A DNA stretch of 64,000 nt, from contig NZ_VEAF01000001.1 in assembly GCF_007673775.1 (NCBI RefSeq), positions 186,001 to 250,000 on the forward strand. The letters are read 5' to 3'. Source of the stretch: Curtobacterium sp. 9128. GTDB lineage: Bacteria > Actinomycetota > Actinomycetes > Actinomycetales > Microbacteriaceae. The translations under genes were made by a program, and so were the position numbers. Positions within the stretch are counted from its first letter, which is position 1. Each line of letters starts with the position of its first letter. This document shows, in pieces, positions 62,576-64,000 of this stretch. The notes beneath the pieces are model-generated. The model ran no database searches. It was not told where the DNA came from and worked only from the letters and a program-made list of their open reading frames with translations.

Positions 62576-63378
62576 ACCCCGGACGACCGACCGGCCTGGA
62601 GGCACGGGGCGCCGCCGCCGCGTCCGTCCCGACGAGCAGACGGCCGGCCTGGCACGGCGCGACGGTCGCCGCCGTCGCCGCCGAGACCCCGTCGGCCCGA
62701 CGCCTGGTCCTCGACGTCCCGACCTGGCCGGGCAACGACGCCGGGCAGCACCTCGACCTCCGCCTCACGGCCGAGGACGGCTACCAGGCCACGCGCTCCT
62801 ACTCGATCGCGTCGAGCGGTCCCGGCACGCGCGTCGTGCTCGCGATCGACCGCGTCGACGACGGCGAGGTCTCCCCGTTCCTCGTCGACGACGTCGAGGT
62901 CGGCGATGCACTCGAGGTGCACGGCCCCCTCGGCGGCTGGTTCGTCTGGCGGCCGGAGCCGGCCTCGGAACGGGCACCGCGGCCCGTCCAGCTCATCGCC
63001 GGCGGGTCCGGCATCGTGCCGCTCGTCGCGATGGTCACGGCGCACCGGGAGGCGGCGGACCCGGCCCCGTTCCGGCTGCTCTACGGCGTCCGGACCCCGG
63101 ACGACGTCTTCTTCCGCTCGGAGCTCGCCGCGGCGGTCGCCGGCCCCGCTCCGCTCGACCTGTCGATCGTGTTCAGCCGCCGAGCACCGGACGGATCGAC
63201 GATGCCCGCGGGGCGCCTGACCCGGGACTCCCTCGCGGCGGCGGTGTTCCCACCCGACGCGGGAGCACTCGTGTACGTGTGCGGGTCGACCCCGTTCGTC
63301 GAGCAGGTGCTGCGCTGGCTCGGCGAGCTCGGACACGACACCGCTGACGTCCGGGCGGAGCGGTTCGGCGGCAGCTGA
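62572..63378 (+). CDS. FAD/NAD(P)H ferredoxin-reductase-type oxidoreductase
   Basis: Expected electron partner of the molybdoenzyme upstream. It is 268 residues. The FAD site is RSYSIASS, the NAD(P)H domain has IAGGSGIVPLVAMV, and the end has VYVCGSTPFVEQVLRWLGELG. No iron-sulfur domain is present. GTG 62572 overlaps the molybdoprotein stop (GTGA), with AAGGAGG about 10 nt upstream; a GTG or ATG further upstream would lie inside the preceding gene. Confidence 0.9.
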   Translation: MNPGRPTGLEARGAAAASVPTSRRPAWHGATVAAVAAETPSARRLVLDVPTWPGNDAGQHLDLRLTAEDGYQATRSYSIASSGPGTRVVLAIDRVDDGEVSPFLVDDVEVGDALEVHGPLGGWFVWRPEPASERAPRPVQLIAGGSGIVPLVAMVTAHREAADPAPFRLLYGVRTPDDVFFRSELAAAVAGPAPLDLSIVFSRRAPDGSTMPAGRLTRDSLAAAVFPPDAGALVYVCGSTPFVEQVLRWLGELGHDTADVRAERFGGS

Positions 63379-63419
63379 CGACTGCACACGGCTGCGATCC
63401 GCTTTCCGGTCCTCGGAAA

Positions 63420-63452
63420 CCACGAAACCCCGACCGGAGTCGGGGTTCGTGG
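63420..63452. terminator. terminator after the flavin reductase gene
   Basis: CCACGAAACCCCGAC pairs with GTCGGGGTTCGTGG with a single bulged A and a 4-nt loop. It lies between the reductase gene and the convergent tRNA-Gly gene and can serve both. Confidence 0.8.
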
Positions 63453-63480
63453 GGGGCCGGGTGGAGCCGGCGGTTCCCGA

Positions 63481-63551
63481 GCGGATGACGAGATTCGAAC
63501 TCGCGACCCTCACCTTGGCAAGGTGATGCGCTACCACTGCGCCACATCCGC
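63481..63551 (-). tRNA. tRNA-Gly (anticodon GCC)
   Basis: The 71-nt minus-strand cloverleaf begins GCGGATGTGGCGCAGTGG. The acceptor arms GCGGATG and CATCCGC pair over 7 bp. The anticodon arm has the loop TTGCCAA (anticodon GCC), and the T-arm carries GTTCGAATC. CCA is not encoded. Confidence 0.96.
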
Positions 63552-63647
63552 ATCGCGCGACCTGTCGGACGCGCAGGTCGAGCATACCCGTCCCCGGGCG
63601 CGGAACCGACTCGTCCGACCGGACCGGGCGTGTCCGCCGGGCACGTG

Positions 63648-64000
63648 TCAGCCGGCGGCGCCCGGCTGGGGCAGTTCCTGTCGGACGCCGGCGGCGACCG
63701 CGATCGAACGGACCTGCGCCGCGAGCTGGTCGCCCTGCAGGTGTTTGGCGAACCCGACGACGGTCCGGTACAGGGGCAGGTCCACCTCGGTCCACTGTCC
63801 GTTGTCCACGATCACCCGGAGCGCGTCCACCGACCCGAACGTGTACCGGCCTGCCGCCGCGGTCTCTCCGTTCGCGACGGCCCGGATGACGGCCCGCGGG
63901 ATGCCGAGCACCAGGCGCGGGCTGCTGCCCCCGACGTAGACGCCGATCCCGTTGTGGTCGGCGACCACGGTCGCCTGCCCCCGGCGGGGCACGTCGCCCT
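63648..64000 (-). CDS. hypothetical protein, 5' end possibly outside the window
   Basis: At least 114 residues. GTG 63992 could be the start, but the frame stays open to the window edge. The sequence is a mixed alpha/beta fold without membrane segments (GVYVGGSSPRLVLGIPRAVIRAV, then YRTVVGFAKHLQGDQLAAQVRSIAVAAG). No family is recognised. It lies upstream of tRNA-Gly on the same strand. Confidence 0.6.
   Translation of the reverse strand, partial: GDVPRRGQATVVADHNGIGVYVGGSSPRLVLGIPRAVIRAVANGETAAAGRYTFGSVDALRVIVDNGQWTEVDLPLYRTVVGFAKHLQGDQLAAQVRSIAVAAGVRQELPQPGAAG

Overview
The window is high-GC actinobacterial DNA, most likely from Microbacteriaceae; a Curtobacterium-like genus is my guess from gene order and style. 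Supporting signs are the ctaE-qcrCAB order of the bc1-aa3 supercomplex, the ruvCAB-yajC-secDF-relA block, a HAIR-type heat-shock operator, an LAxTG wall-anchored protein, frequent GTG starts, and many genes whose -10 hexamer lies only 6-7 nt before the start codon (probable leaderless mRNAs). I saw no IS element, prophage or CRISPR array.

Layout. 0-2 kb: a beta-ketoacyl-ACP synthase divergent from a TetR regulator, with twin operators between them. 2-7 kb: a glycerol/dihydroxyacetone regulon, dhaKLM on minus and glpF-glpK on plus, sharing two near-identical 16-bp palindromes. 7-12.5 kb: trpD, then ctaE-qcrC-qcrA-qcrB. 12.6-18.1 kb: an Rv0805-like cyclic-nucleotide phosphodiesterase, then a minus-strand operon (SDR-DUF2867 protein, SGNH hydrolase, small membrane protein, Stealth sugar-phosphate transferase). 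18.1-20.6 kb: deoC, a ROK kinase and an AbiEi-like protein. 20.6-35 kb: a long minus-strand housekeeping run (apt, thrS, HIT, pdxST, yebC, ruvCAB, yajC, secDF, rhodanese, relA). 35-39.5 kb: a palindromic repeat array, small ORFs, a Clp ATPase behind a HAIR site, and a YbaK deacylase. 39.6-47.9 kb: mixed envelope and accessory genes (MFS exporter, LAxTG surface protein, NUDIX, Usp, secreted SGNH esterase, PRC barrel).

47.9-61.4 kb is the most unusual part. It holds GmhB, GmhA and two fused HldE-type kinase/adenylyltransferases, which together give a route from sedoheptulose 7-phosphate to ADP-heptose. With them are three GT9, two GT4-like and one GT2 glycosyltransferase, an SDR and an aldehyde dehydrogenase. 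ADP-heptose chemistry is classically tied to Gram-negative LPS, so this looks like a dedicated heptose-glycan system in a monoderm. No HldD epimerase, flippase or polymerase is visible here.

61.4-64 kb: a SIP-like protein, a cytoplasmic sulfite-oxidase-fold protein translationally coupled to a flavin reductase, tRNA-Gly(GCC), and a hypothetical gene cut by the window edge.

Two intergenic repeat families deserve attention: an 86-87-bp element with covarying inverted ends (three copies), and a higher-order array of GCACGGTGC units carrying long hairpins upstream of apt.
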